This document shows, one piece after another, positions 51,513 through 60,655 of a stretch of 64,000 nucleotides of DNA. Positions within the stretch are counted from its first letter, which is position 1, and every line of letters begins with the position of its first letter. This stretch comes from Acidipropionibacterium sp. (GTDB lineage Bacteria > Actinomycetota > Actinomycetes > Propionibacteriales > Propionibacteriaceae), in the NCBI GenBank assembly GCA_022647765.1, contig JALCLH010000002.1:62001-126000 (forward strand), given 5' to 3'. Position numbers and translations under genes: made by a program. The notes beneath the pieces are model-generated. The model was given only the letters and a program-made list of their open reading frames with translations, was not told the origin of the DNA and made no database searches.

Positions 51513-52595
51513 ATGACCGTCAGCCCCGACCTCGTCCGCGCCGCCCCCAAGGTGGCCCTGCACGACCACCTGGACGGGGGCCTGCGCCCGGCCACCGTGC
51601 TGGATCTCGGCCGCGAAGCCGGGGTGGCTGTGCCGGGCGAGACCCCCGAGGAGATCGGCGACTGGTTCTTCCGGACCGCCGACTCCGGCTCCCTGCCGCG
51701 CTATCTGGAGACCTTCGAGACCACCGTCTCGCTGATGCAGAGCACGGCCGCGCTGACCCGGGTGGCCCGCGAGTTCGTCGAGGACATGGCCGCCGACCAC
51801 GTCGTCTACGCCGAGACCCGGTGGGCTCCCCAGCAGCACCTGCGCGGGGGGCTCACCCTCGACCAGGCGGTGGCCGCCGTCCAGGAGGGACTGGACGAGG
51901 GAGGCCCTGCGGCGGCCGAGGCGGGGACGCCGATCGTCGTCGGACAGCTCATCACCGTGATGCGCCAGCTGGACCCCGATCCGGCGCTGGCCGAACTTGC
52001 CGTCTCATGGCTGGGGCGCGGGGTGGTCGGCATGGACCTGGCCGGGCCCGAGGCCGGTTTCGGGCCACAGCGGTTCACCGAGCTCTTCGATTCGGTACGA
52101 GCCTCCGGCGGGCATCTCACCATTCACGCCGGTGAGGCCGACGGGCTGGAGTCCATCCAGGCGGCCATCGACTGCGGGGCCGAACGCCTCGGCCACGGCG
52201 TCCGGCTGGTCGACGATCTGACGAGCTACGGGTCGGGGGTGATGAGCCTGGGGCCGGTCGCCTCCCGGGTACGCAGCGACAAGATCGCGCTGGAGGTGTG
52301 CCCCTCCTCCAATATTCAGACCGGGGTGTGCCGCACCCTGGCCGACCATCCGATCGGCGCCCTGTGGCGGGCCGGGCTGCCGGTCACCATCTCCTGCGAC
52401 AACCGGCTGATGAGCGCCACCTCGATGAACCGCGAGACCACCCTGGTCAGCCGGCAACTCGGCTGGGAGCTGGAGGATCTGCGCGCAGTCACCCTCACCG
52501 CCCTGGAGTCGGCCTTCTGCGACGAAGAGACCTTCGAGCGGCTCGACCGGAGCGTCAATAAGGAGTTCGACGCCCTCGGCGCCCTCGGCGCCTGA
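51513..52595 (+). CDS. add: adenosine deaminase
   Basis: A 360-residue member of the adenosine/AMP deaminase family. Zinc and catalytic residues are visible: KVALHDHLDGGLRPATVLD (HxH), LTIHAGEADGLESIQAAI (zinc His plus catalytic Glu nearby), AERLGHGVRLVDD (catalytic His) and VTISCDNRLMSATSMNRET (zinc and catalytic Asp). CPSSNIQTGVC is also typical. Standard enzymes have SDDP where this has SCDNRLMS; adenosine as substrate is likely but not certain. The start is ATG 51513. Confidence 0.92.
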   Translation: MTVSPDLVRAAPKVALHDHLDGGLRPATVLDLGREAGVAVPGETPEEIGDWFFRTADSGSLPRYLETFETTVSLMQSTAALTRVAREFVEDMAADHVVYAETRWAPQQHLRGGLTLDQAVAAVQEGLDEGGPAAAEAGTPIVVGQLITVMRQLDPDPALAELAVSWLGRGVVGMDLAGPEAGFGPQRFTELFDSVRASGGHLTIHAGEADGLESIQAAIDCGAERLGHGVRLVDDLTSYGSGVMSLGPVASRVRSDKIALEVCPSSNIQTGVCRTLADHPIGALWRAGLPVTISCDNRLMSATSMNRETTLVSRQLGWELEDLRAVTLTALESAFCDEETFERLDRSVNKEFDALGALGA

Positions 52596-52602
52596 CCCGA
52601 AT

Positions 52603-52679
52603 GGTCCCGATCACTCCCGAGACGCCGTGAAACTGCGACGGCAATGCAGGAACACGACGTGTCGGGAGTGATCGGGACA
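52603..52679. repeat. 77-bp palindromic repeat, copy 4 (most diverged)
   Basis: Left arm GGTCCCGATCACTCCCG (52603-52619) and right arm CGGGAGTGATCGGGAC (52663-52678) pair, with one mismatch at the outer end. The interior has diverged (GGCAATGCAGGAACACGACG). It lies between add and the iron operon and keeps the 77-bp length. Confidence 0.93.
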
Positions 52680-52798
52680 CGGCCGGCGCGAGCGGAGCGG
52701 CCGATGCCCCTCGTCGGCAAGGGCCGGGCATTATAGTCACACAAAGCGTCTCAAAATCGACACCCCCCTGTTCACTTCGGGCAGAAAACCCCTTATGG

Positions 52799-52817
52799 TG
52801 AGGCAAGGCTCACCTAA
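52799..52817 (+). promoter_or_regulatory. DtxR/IdeR-type iron box
   Basis: TGAGGCAAGGCTCACCTAA agrees with the DtxR/IdeR consensus at about 15 of 19 positions. It lies 33 bp before the GTG of the FTR1 gene and overlaps a TTATGG -10-like hexamer. Repression of the iron operon in iron-replete cells is expected. Confidence 0.82.
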
Positions 52818-52849
52818 GAGAGCCGATAGCCCCTCCTGACGGAGACGAT

Positions 52850-54514
52850 GTGAACACCGCGACACCCGTACAACTCAGGCGCTCACCCGCCTGGCTGATA
52901 TCCCTAATGGCCCTGGCCATCGCCCTGGCGATCTGCCTGTCGCCCGGCTCGGCCCCGGCGGCGCACGCCGACGACCCCGACTGGGACGCCGTGGCCGGCC
53001 AGATGATCGCCAAGATCAATCAGATCCCCGGTCAGTACCAGCAGAAGGATCAGGTCGGGGTCGAGAAGTCGATCCGGTCGGCCTACTACGAGATCTATCA
53101 GGTGAGCGGCCTGGAGGCCCAGGTCAACCACCGGCTCGGCGACGATCGTTCCGATGCCTTCACCAAGGAGTTGCTGGGCATCCGCACCCTCACCCGCGAC
53201 AAGGCCCCGCAGGCCAAGGTCCAGGCGGCCGTCGACTCCACCACGAAGACCCTGCGCACCGACGTCAAGGACCTCAAGTCCACCCCCGAGCTCAACGACC
53301 AGTGGTCGCGGGTGGCGAAGACCATCAGCGGCAAGCTCTCCGAGGCCGGCACCGCCTATGCCGCCGGCAACGGGGACGCCGCCTACGCCGCCGCCAAGGA
53401 CGCCTACCTCGCCCACTACGAGGCCGACGGCCTGGAGAAGGCCACCATCTCCTACCTGGGACAGGCCCGCGTCACCCAGCTGGAGGCCATGTTCAACAAG
53501 CTCCGCCAGGCCGCCAAGGAGAAGTCCCTCAGCCCCGAGGAGTACAAGAGCACCGCCGCCCAGCTGTCGGCCGATGTCACCGAGGACGCCAAGAAGATCG
53601 ACCAGATGACCTCGCAGACCGAACTGGGCTGGAGCGGCTTCGTGGCCGCCTTCCTGGTACTGCTGCGCGAGGGCGCCGAGGCTCTGCTGGTGGTCGCCGC
53701 CGTCATCACCTACGCCATGAAGGCCGGACGCCGGGACCAGCTCGTCGGCATCATCGTCGGTGTCGTCGGCGCCCTGGCGATCTCGGCCGGGCTGGCCTTC
53801 CTGTTCTCCAAGCTGGCCGCCTCGGCCACCTCCGGACAGAGCCAGGAGCTCCTCGAAGGAGTCACCGGCGCCCTCGCCGTGGCCATGCTGATCTGGGTCT
53901 CGAACTGGATCCTCTCGAAGTCCAGCGGCAGGAAGTGGGAGGAGTACATCGAGAAGACGGCGGGCAAGGGCACCGCCAGCGGCGGCGTCTTCGCGCTGGC
54001 CTCGGTGGCCTTCCTGGCAGTGCTGCGCGAGGGGGCCGAGACCATCCTGTTCTTCTCCCCGATCATCGCCGGCGCCAAAACCAGCGGCGACCACGTCAAG
54101 ATCTGGCTGGGCATCGGCGCCGCCGTGCTCATCCTGGCCATCCTGTTCACCCTGGTCTGGGTGTTCGGGGTGCGGCTGCCGATGAAGCAGTTCTTCAAGT
54201 GGACCTCGATCCTCCTCGGAATTCTCGCCGTCACCATCGCCGGCGGGGCCGTCAAGGAATTCCAGGACGCCGCGGTGGTACCGGCCCACGAATTCGGGGT
54301 CGGGGTCATTCCGCAGATCTCCTGGCTCGGCCTCTACCCCAATGCCGAGACGCTGCTCGCACAGCTCGTCATCGTCATCATCCTGGTCATTCTCGCGATT
54401 CTGCAGATCAGAAGATCCAGATCCTCGACAACGACCCATCCCCCCGAATCAACCATCTCCCCCGAACAGGACTCCGTGACCGTCACGGGGACTGTCGAGC
54501 ACAATGAAAGGTAA
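52850..54514 (+). CDS. FTR1-family iron permease with N-terminal periplasmic-type domain
   Basis: A 554-residue protein. A signal peptide (WLISLMALAIALAICLSPGS) leads into an extracytoplasmic helical domain of ~220 residues, then seven membrane segments. The two iron-relay motifs are VLLREGAEALLVVAAVI (~residue 267) and VLREGAETILFFSPIIA (~residue 387), each with the REGAE core of Ftr1/EfeU/FetM. The fused N-terminal domain places it with FetM-type rather than short EfeU proteins. GTG 52850 has GGAGA upstream. It heads the iron operon behind the iron box. Confidence 0.93.
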   Translation: MNTATPVQLRRSPAWLISLMALAIALAICLSPGSAPAAHADDPDWDAVAGQMIAKINQIPGQYQQKDQVGVEKSIRSAYYEIYQVSGLEAQVNHRLGDDRSDAFTKELLGIRTLTRDKAPQAKVQAAVDSTTKTLRTDVKDLKSTPELNDQWSRVAKTISGKLSEAGTAYAAGNGDAAYAAAKDAYLAHYEADGLEKATISYLGQARVTQLEAMFNKLRQAAKEKSLSPEEYKSTAAQLSADVTEDAKKIDQMTSQTELGWSGFVAAFLVLLREGAEALLVVAAVITYAMKAGRRDQLVGIIVGVVGALAISAGLAFLFSKLAASATSGQSQELLEGVTGALAVAMLIWVSNWILSKSSGRKWEEYIEKTAGKGTASGGVFALASVAFLAVLREGAETILFFSPIIAGAKTSGDHVKIWLGIGAAVLILAILFTLVWVFGVRLPMKQFFKWTSILLGILAVTIAGGAVKEFQDAAVVPAHEFGVGVIPQISWLGLYPNAETLLAQLVIVIILVILAILQIRRSRSSTTTHPPESTISPEQDSVTVTGTVEHNER

Positions 54515-54521
54515 TCCCGCG

Positions 54522-55178
54522 ATGAACACCAAGAAGTCCCTCGTCCTGATGGTGGCGGCAGGTCTGGCACTGACCTCGCTGTCGGCCTGCGGCTCCAGCG
54601 GCGATCAGAAGGCCGATTCCAGCGCCAGCCCCGCCGCCTCTGCCGCCTCCAGCGCGGCCTCCGCCCCGGCCGCCGACAGCTCGAAGGACACCGCCGGCAT
54701 CAAGGAGATCCCGGTCGGCGACTCCGGCCCCCAGACCAAGGACGCCCTCACCGTCGACGTGGTCTACTTCCAGGCGATCGACATGGAGCAGGGCTCCACC
54801 ATGGTGCCGCCGGCCTCGCAGTCCGACATGCACTTCGAGGTGGACGTCTCCACCAATGAGAAGGCCACCGAGTGGGGGTACGAGAAGGACCAGTTCCTGC
54901 CCTACCTCGACGTCAAGGCGGTCGCCACCGACAAGAAGACCGGCAAGAAGATCGACCTGGGCACCATGATGCCGATGATCGCCTCCGACGGCCCGCACTA
55001 CGGCAACAACATCAAGCTGCCGGCCGGCAACTACGACGTCACCATCACCATCGCCTCCCCCGCCGACAAGTTCATGCTGCACACCGGCAAGGACTCCTCG
55101 GGCGTCAAGGGCCGCTTCTGGAAGCAGCCCCTCACCTTCCAGTTCGACAACTGGCAGTGGGACGGCCAGCTGCTCTGA
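54522..55178 (+). CDS. P19/FetP-like periplasmic iron-binding lipoprotein
   Basis: A 218-residue lipoprotein (lipobox LSACGS) with an Ala/Ser linker and a C-terminal Ig-like domain. The domain keeps the copper/iron ligand positions of the P19, Tp34 and FetP family: VVYFQAIDMEQGSTMVPPAS with Met and Glu, MHFEVDVSTNEKATEWGY and GTMMPMIASDGPHYGNNIKL with His. These proteins work beside FTR1 permeases in Campylobacter and uropathogenic E. coli. ATG 54522 is spaced correctly from GAAAGG; an in-frame ATG at 54504 overlaps the end of the upstream gene. Confidence 0.92.
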   Translation: MNTKKSLVLMVAAGLALTSLSACGSSGDQKADSSASPAASAASSAASAPAADSSKDTAGIKEIPVGDSGPQTKDALTVDVVYFQAIDMEQGSTMVPPASQSDMHFEVDVSTNEKATEWGYEKDQFLPYLDVKAVATDKKTGKKIDLGTMMPMIASDGPHYGNNIKLPAGNYDVTITIASPADKFMLHTGKDSSGVKGRFWKQPLTFQFDNWQWDGQLL

Positions 55179-55324
55179 CCATCCGTTGAGCGTCGTCCTC
55201 CCCGATCGCCGGTCGGGGAGGACGCCGTGCATCCCGTCGGCGTCCATCCCGCGCCCCACCTCCCCGCTCCCCCCGACACCTCCACCGACACCTCCGCCAC
55301 AGCCGACAAGGACATCTCGTCGTC

Positions 55325-56587
55325 ATGCTGAAAATGTTCGTCGTCTCCATCCAGAGCGCACTCCCGCTGTGCCTCGCGATGGTCATTCTGATCGCCAGCC
55401 GCGCCCACTCCCCCCGGGAGCGCAGGCCCTTGGCGCGGATCACCCTCGTCGTGGCCCTCGCCGGCCTGGCGGGAGCGGGCGTCATCGCCTGGCTGCGGCT
55501 CAACACGACCCTCATCGACGTCCCGACCTTCAACCGGCTGGTCGAACCGGTGATGCTCGCGTCGATCGTCGTCTTCCTGGTGGCGGTGTGGGCCTTCGGC
55601 GGCCGGGATCTCCACGACATCGATCAGGGCGTGCGCCACCGCGCGCTCACCGTCACCGCCCTGTTCGCCCTGCTCACCACCTCGGTGTTCTACGGATTCA
55701 GCTACTTCTTCGACGCCGGCGGGATCTCTCCGCCCGGCTCCTCCATCCTCGACTCGGCGAGCCTGCTGAGCCTGGCCGGCTACCTGCTGGGCACTCTGCT
55801 GGTGATCGTCGCCGCCTGGGGATACGTCGTCTCAGCGGGCCGAATCCCCTGGTTCCTGCGGACCGCGATCACCACCGTCGTCTTCGTGGCGATGGTGCTG
55901 CCGGGGGCGATCCTGCTCTACCAGCAGTTCGCCACCCGCCGGATGGTGCCGCGCAGCGACACCGTCTTCGACATGGTGCTGTGGATCCAGGCCAACGAGG
56001 CCCGGACCCAGCTGGCCCTGGTGATCGTCGTCGCCCTGGCCGGGATCGTGGCGCTGTGGGCCCACCCGCGCCGTGATCCCGCCAATCCTGCCCGGGCCCG
56101 GCTGCAGAAGGCCGATCAGTACTCCCGGCGCCGGTTCTTCGGACTGTCGCTGGGCACCGCGGTCGTTTTCGGCGCCGCCCTCACCGAGGGACGCCGTCGC
56201 GCCTACTACGTGCCCGAGCTGTCGGCCATCGAGCCCTCGAAGGTGCAGGGCCAGTGGGTGACGGTGTCGCGCGATCTGGTCTCCGACGGCCATCTGCACC
56301 GCTTCGCCTATCTCACCAAGGACTCGGTCGAGGTGCGATTCATCGTGGTGAAGAAGAACGAGGCGGCATTCGGCACCGGGCTGGACGCCTGTGAGATCTG
56401 CGGGAATTCCGGCTATTACGAGCAGAAGGGCATGATCATCTGCAAGCGCTGCGGAGTCATGATGAATGTTCAGACCATCGGGTTCAAGGGCGGATGCAAT
56501 CCGATTCCCATCAAATATGAGGAGGCCGGTAATACCCTCCGGTTCTCTGTGAAGGAACTCGCGAGTCACGAGAAGGTGTTCGTGTAA
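55325..56587 (+). CDS. DUF2318 Fe-S-like membrane protein
   Basis: A 420-residue membrane protein. The first ~260 residues form about seven membrane segments (ARITLVVALAGLAGAGVIAW; VMLASIVVFLVAVWAF; LLSLAGYLLGTLLVIVAAWG). A Tat-like RRRFFGLSLGTAVVFGAAL span precedes the C-terminal DUF2318 domain, which carries the cysteine clusters DACEICGNSGYYEQKGMIIC and KRCGVMMN then GFKGGCNPIPI. This domain accompanies P19/FTR1 loci and may carry electrons to ferric iron. ATG 55325 follows AAGGA at long spacing; ATG 55334 is an alternative. Confidence 0.9.
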   Translation: MLKMFVVSIQSALPLCLAMVILIASRAHSPRERRPLARITLVVALAGLAGAGVIAWLRLNTTLIDVPTFNRLVEPVMLASIVVFLVAVWAFGGRDLHDIDQGVRHRALTVTALFALLTTSVFYGFSYFFDAGGISPPGSSILDSASLLSLAGYLLGTLLVIVAAWGYVVSAGRIPWFLRTAITTVVFVAMVLPGAILLYQQFATRRMVPRSDTVFDMVLWIQANEARTQLALVIVVALAGIVALWAHPRRDPANPARARLQKADQYSRRRFFGLSLGTAVVFGAALTEGRRRAYYVPELSAIEPSKVQGQWVTVSRDLVSDGHLHRFAYLTKDSVEVRFIVVKKNEAAFGTGLDACEICGNSGYYEQKGMIICKRCGVMMNVQTIGFKGGCNPIPIKYEEAGNTLRFSVKELASHEKVFV

Positions 56588-56589
56588 TC

Positions 56590-57879
56590 ATGTTCTTCTG
56601 GCGAATGATCGGGCGGGCGCTGCGGCGTCAGATGTCCAAGCGCCTCATGATCGCGGTGACGATCCTGCTGGGCTCCAGCCTCACCACCTCCATGCTGGCG
56701 GTGATGCTCGACGTCTCCGACAAGGTGCAGGCCGAGCTGGGCTCCTACGGGGCCAACATCCAGGTGCTCCCCAAGGGCGCCTCGATCGTCTCCGACATGT
56801 ACGACGTCGACTCCTCGGCCTCGGTGGGGGCGATCAAGGAGTCCGAGCTGCCCAAGCTGAAGAGCGTGTTCTGGGCCTACAACATCGAGGACTACACCCC
56901 CTTCCTCAACACCGAGGCGACCGTCGGCGGCAAGAAGGTCACGGTCGTCGGCACCTGGTTCGACCACAGTTTCAAGGCCGCCAACGGCCAGCAGGTGACC
57001 ACCGGGATCAAGCCGATGCGCGACTGGTGGCATGTCACCGGCTCCTGGGCCTCCGAATCGCCCGGCTCGGACTCCGGAGCCGCCCAGGTGATGGTCGGCT
57101 CCACCCTGGCCGCCCAGCACGGCTGGCAGCCCGGGGACACCATCGCCCTGTCCAGCCCGAAGGCCGAGGTGCGGGCGCGGGTGGTCGGCGTCTACGAGTC
57201 CGGCTCTGACGAGGATCAGCAGATCTTCACCTCCCTGCCGGTCGCCCAGCAGCTCGCCAAACGACCCGGGGAGGTGGGCCGGATCGAGGTGCGCGCCATC
57301 ACCACCCCCGACAACGAGCTGGCCACCCGGGCCGCCCGCGACCCCTCGACGCTGTCCATCGACGAGTGGGAGACCTGGTACTGCACCGCCTACGCCTCCT
57401 CGATCTCCTACCAGATCGAGGAGGCCATGACGAACGTCTCGGCCAAACCGGTGCGTCAGGTCGCCGACTCCGAGGGGGTCGTGCTCAACAAGACCCGGCT
57501 CATCATGACCCTGGTCGCCGTCTTCGCGATGGTCGCCGCCGCCCTGGGCATCGCCAACCTGGTGACCGCCTCGGTGATGGAGCGGTCCAAGGAGATCGGC
57601 CTGATGAAGGCGCTCGGGGCGCGCAACTCCTCGATCATCGCCACCATCGGCACCGAGACCCTCATCGTCGCGGTGATCGGCGCGGTGGCCGGATTCGGTG
57701 TGGGGGCCGGGCTGGCGCAGCTGGTCGGCCACCTGGTGTTCGGCTCTGGCATCGCCATCCGTCCCATCGTCGCTCCCCTGATGGCGCTGGCCGTGCTGGT
57801 CACCGTGGTGCTGGGATGCCTGCCCTCGATGAGATATCTGCTGAGACTGCAGCCCGCCCACGTGCTGCACGGAAAGTGA
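56590..57879 (+). CDS. FtsX/MacB-like ABC permease, first of pair
   Basis: A 429-residue permease: one N-terminal span (LMIAVTILLGSSLTTSMLAV), a ~230-residue extracytoplasmic region and three C-terminal spans (TLVAVFAMVAAALGIANLV; VAVIGAVAGFGVGAGLAQLV; LMALAVLVTVVLGCLPS). The coupling sequence ASVMERSKEIGLMKALGARN is typical of FtsX-like permeases. It begins two bases after the DUF2318 stop. Together with its neighbour and the ATPase it likely forms a mechanotransducing complex, not a classical importer. Confidence 0.92.
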   Translation: MFFWRMIGRALRRQMSKRLMIAVTILLGSSLTTSMLAVMLDVSDKVQAELGSYGANIQVLPKGASIVSDMYDVDSSASVGAIKESELPKLKSVFWAYNIEDYTPFLNTEATVGGKKVTVVGTWFDHSFKAANGQQVTTGIKPMRDWWHVTGSWASESPGSDSGAAQVMVGSTLAAQHGWQPGDTIALSSPKAEVRARVVGVYESGSDEDQQIFTSLPVAQQLAKRPGEVGRIEVRAITTPDNELATRAARDPSTLSIDEWETWYCTAYASSISYQIEEAMTNVSAKPVRQVADSEGVVLNKTRLIMTLVAVFAMVAAALGIANLVTASVMERSKEIGLMKALGARNSSIIATIGTETLIVAVIGAVAGFGVGAGLAQLVGHLVFGSGIAIRPIVAPLMALAVLVTVVLGCLPSMRYLLRLQPAHVLHGK

Positions 57880-57883
57880 TCCG

Positions 57884-59011
57884 ATGAACCCGCACCAGAA
57901 GATGTACCTGCGCATGATCGGGCAGTCCTTCCTGCACCGGCTGTCCCGGGTGATCATCGCCTCGCTGTCGATCGCGGTGGGGGCGGCGACGCTGTCCGCC
58001 CTGGGCCTGATCGCCTGGACGGTGCCCAACCAGATGAGCCGGGAGCTGCGCTCCTTCGGAGCCAACCTCATCGTCGTCCCGAACGGCGCCCAGCTGCTGT
58101 CGCAGGCCCAGCTGGCCGACGCCGACTCCTCGGTCGGGCCCGCGGCCATCGCCCGGGCGCCGCACCAGTACACGAACCTGCTGTACAACCAGCAGGCCGT
58201 TCAGGTGATGGGCACCGACCTGGCCGGCGTCGAGAAGGTGCGGCCCTACTGGGATGTCGACGGGACCATGCCCACCGGACCCGATCAGATCCTGGTGGGC
58301 AGCAATGTCGCCGAGAAGTACGGCTTCACCACCGGGCAGACCATCGGGCTCACCGAGCCGACCCGCAAGGACGGCGCCGCCCGCCAGCTCAGGATCACCG
58401 GGATCCTGCGCACCGGGGACACCGAGGACGATCTCATCGTGATGAGCCTGGACAACCTCAAACGGTTCACCGGCGGCAGGACCTCCTACAACCTCATCGA
58501 GTACTCGGTCGACGGCAACGCCACCGTCCTGGACGGGCTGGCGAAGAAGGTCACCGGGCCGGGGATGGAGGGGGAGGTGGTGAGACGCACCAGCCAGTCC
58601 GAGGCCGGCATCGCCAACACCCTGCAGTCGCTGATCTGGATCGTGAGCGTCATCATCCTGCTGCTCACCCTCATCTCGATCTCGGCCACCCTCAATGCGG
58701 TGGTCTCCGAGAGGTCCCGCGAGATCGGGTTGAAGAAGGCGCTGGGCGCCCTGCCGCGCGACATCGTCGGGGAGTTCATCGGAGAGTCCGTGCTTCTCGG
58801 GCTGATCGGCGGGGCGGTCGGGCTGGCGGCCGGCGTCTGGATCGCCGACTGGATCTCGATGAGGGCCTTCGCGGTGAAGCTGGACGTCAACTGGTGGGTG
58901 GTGACGCCCATCACCCTGGTCGTCTCGATCGCCGTGGCCCTGGCCGGCAGCCTCATGCCGGCCCGCAGAATCTCAAGAATCAAGCCTGCCGACGTGCTGG
59001 GCGGAGAGTGA
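57884..59011 (+). CDS. FtsX/MacB-like ABC permease, second of pair
   Basis: A 375-residue paralogue of the preceding gene: N-terminal span ASLSIAVGAATLSALGLIAW, a periplasmic-type region (GANLIVVPNGAQLLSQAQLA; YGFTTGQTIGLTEP) and three C-terminal spans ending MPARRISRIKPADVLGGE. VVSERSREIGLKKALGALPR is the cytoplasmic coupling segment. It starts four bases after the upstream stop. Its shorter extracytoplasmic part suggests a heterodimer with the first permease. Confidence 0.92.
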   Translation: MNPHQKMYLRMIGQSFLHRLSRVIIASLSIAVGAATLSALGLIAWTVPNQMSRELRSFGANLIVVPNGAQLLSQAQLADADSSVGPAAIARAPHQYTNLLYNQQAVQVMGTDLAGVEKVRPYWDVDGTMPTGPDQILVGSNVAEKYGFTTGQTIGLTEPTRKDGAARQLRITGILRTGDTEDDLIVMSLDNLKRFTGGRTSYNLIEYSVDGNATVLDGLAKKVTGPGMEGEVVRRTSQSEAGIANTLQSLIWIVSVIILLLTLISISATLNAVVSERSREIGLKKALGALPRDIVGEFIGESVLLGLIGGAVGLAAGVWIADWISMRAFAVKLDVNWWVVTPITLVVSIAVALAGSLMPARRISRIKPADVLGGE

Positions 59012-59012
59012 C

Positions 59013-59972
59013 ATGACTGCTGCAGATGACACCACCGGAGCGAATGCCGGAGCGGCCGCGGAGGCGATCGCCGAGGTGACCGCCGTTGCGCCCGCCGTGG
59101 GGGCTCGGAAGACCGGAACCGGGAGGGCCGGGGCCGCCGATCCGGTCTACTCGATCCAGCATGTGAGCCGCCGCTACGGCGACCTGGCCGCCCTGGACGA
59201 CGTCTCGCTGGACATCGGAGCCGGCGAGTGGGTCTCGATCGTCGGGCCCTCCGGATCGGGCAAGTCGACCCTGATGAACATCCTCGGCTGCATGGACAGC
59301 CCCACCGAGGGCATCGTGCTGCTGGAGGGGGACCGGCTCGACAAGATGGGCGAGCCGGAGCTGGCGACCGTCCGGCGCCAGCGGATCGGGCTGGTCTTCC
59401 AGCAGTTCCACCTGGTGCAGCACCTGACCGCCGTGGAGAATGTGATGCTCGCGCAGTACTACCACTCGATCCCCGACGAGAAGGAGGCGCTGGCGGCGCT
59501 GGAGCGGGTCGGCATGGGCGACCGCGCCACCCACCTGCCGCGCGAGCTGTCCGGCGGCGAGCAGCAGCGGGTGTGCGTGGCCCGGGCGCTCATCAACCAC
59601 CCCGACGTCATCCTCGCCGACGAGCCGACCGGAAACCTCGACGAGACCAACGAGCGGATCGTCATCGACTTCTTCCACCAGCTGCACGACGCCGGGACGA
59701 CCCTCATCGTGGTCACCCACGACGCCGAGGTCGCCGAGCAGGGGCAGCGCCAGATCATCCTGGAGCACGGCCGGATCGCCCGGGAGGTGACCGACGCCTC
59801 CGCCACCCCGACCAAGGGGGCGTCCGGATTGTCCTCGGGCGGAACTCGGCCGGGGGCCGGGGACGGTGGAGCCGAAGGTGCTCCAGGAGCTGGGGAGGCG
59901 GCCGCCGGCAGCGCACCTGGTGACGGCGCTCGGAACGCCGGCGTCTCCGGTGGACCGGAGGAGGACCGATGA
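59013..59972 (+). CDS. LolD/MacB-type ABC ATPase
   Basis: A 319-residue ATPase. Walker A VGPSGSGKSTLMNILGCMD, Q-loop GLVFQQFHLVQHLTAVENV, signature LSGGEQQRVCVARALI, Walker B VILADEPTGNLDE and switch His in VVTHDAEVAEQ are intact. The first ~45 residues and last ~55 residues are Ala/Gly/Pro-rich and unconserved. It starts one base after the second permease stop and its stop overlaps the next ATG (ATGA). The partners are the two FtsX-like permeases. Confidence 0.93.
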   Translation: MTAADDTTGANAGAAAEAIAEVTAVAPAVGARKTGTGRAGAADPVYSIQHVSRRYGDLAALDDVSLDIGAGEWVSIVGPSGSGKSTLMNILGCMDSPTEGIVLLEGDRLDKMGEPELATVRRQRIGLVFQQFHLVQHLTAVENVMLAQYYHSIPDEKEALAALERVGMGDRATHLPRELSGGEQQRVCVARALINHPDVILADEPTGNLDETNERIVIDFFHQLHDAGTTLIVVTHDAEVAEQGQRQIILEHGRIAREVTDASATPTKGASGLSSGGTRPGAGDGGAEGAPGAGEAAAGSAPGDGARNAGVSGGPEEDR

Positions 59973-60481
59973 CCGGCAGCGGGAGCGGTGTGGGCGGGCG
60001 GGGCTGGATGGCAGGGAAGGGCTGGATGGCAGGGGAGGGCTGGATGGCAGGGATGCGCCGCCCCGGCGTCCGCGGAGCGCTGCTCACCGCGGTGGTGGGG
60101 GCCTCCCTGCTGAGCGGGTGCGGGGGCTCCGAGACCGCCCGGGACCTTCCGGACGGGTCCTACTCCGGCCGGTCCGAGGTGCAGAGCGACGGCTCCTACG
60201 GGGTGGTGAAGTTCACCGTCAAGTCCAACACGGTGACCGCGGCCAGCTTCGTCATCTACGACAAGGACGGCACCCCGCACGACAAGAACTACGGCAGCAA
60301 CTCCTCGGACAAGTCCTTCTACCAGCGGGCCCAGAATGCCGTCGCCGCGGAGCAGAAGTACGTCGCCCAGTTCAAGGAGACCGGCTCGCAGGGCCAGGTG
60401 GAGAAGATCGCCGGGGCCTCGCTGTCCTACAAGCTGTTCAACGAGGCCGTCGATGCGGCGATCTCGGAGGCCGGGAAGTAG
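59969..60481 (+). CDS. FMN-binding-domain lipoprotein
   Basis: Up to 170 residues. A lipobox signal (LLTAVVGASLLSGCGG) precedes a small FMN_bind domain: DLPDGSYSGRSEVQSDGSYG, VVKFTVKSNTVTAASFVIYD and VEKIAGASLSYKLFNEAVDA. In this family ApbE attaches FMN to the Thr of a (S/T)GAT motif; here the site reads AGAS, so Ser is the probable acceptor. A gene for ApbE follows. Four in-frame ATGs are possible starts, three created by an 18-bp tandem repeat (60002-60055); the ATG at 60053 gives the most normal signal peptide. Confidence 0.88.
   Translation: MTGSGSGVGGRGWMAGKGWMAGEGWMAGMRRPGVRGALLTAVVGASLLSGCGGSETARDLPDGSYSGRSEVQSDGSYGVVKFTVKSNTVTAASFVIYDKDGTPHDKNYGSNSSDKSFYQRAQNAVAAEQKYVAQFKETGSQGQVEKIAGASLSYKLFNEAVDAAISEAGK
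60002..60055 (+). repeat. three tandem 18-bp units in the FMN-binding gene N-terminus
   Basis: GGCTGGATGGCAGGGAAG and two variants differing by one or two bases. Each unit encodes GWMAG plus one residue and supplies an ATG. Unit number could change by slippage without changing the frame. Confidence 0.9.
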
Positions 60482-60492
60482 TGGGGCGTGCC

Positions 60493-60552
60493 GGGGGGAA
60501 GAGCGGGGTCGGGGTCGGGGGGAAGAGCAGGGTCGGGGGGAAGAGCAGGGTC
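60493..60552 (+). repeat. 18-bp G-rich tandem repeat after the FMN-binding gene
   Basis: Three units of GGGGGGAAGAGC(A/G)GGGTC, with one extra 6-bp partial unit (GGGGTC) between the first and second. The plus strand has many runs of three or more G, so G-quadruplex formation is possible. It lies directly before the 77-bp palindrome at 60567. Confidence 0.85.
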
Positions 60553-60566
60553 GGGGGAGGAGCAGT

Positions 60567-60643
60567 GGTCCCGATCACTCCCGACACGCCGTGAAACTGC
60601 GCTCGCGGTGCCGAAAAGGGGCCCGGCGGGAGTGATCGGGACC
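60567..60643. repeat. 77-bp palindromic repeat, copy 5
   Basis: Arms at 60567-60583 and 60627-60643 are exact complements. It is almost identical to copy 2. It is the only copy inside an apparent operon, between the FMN-binding gene and apbE, where it might lower downstream expression. Confidence 0.95.
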
Positions 60644-60655
60644 ACTTCACCGCGA

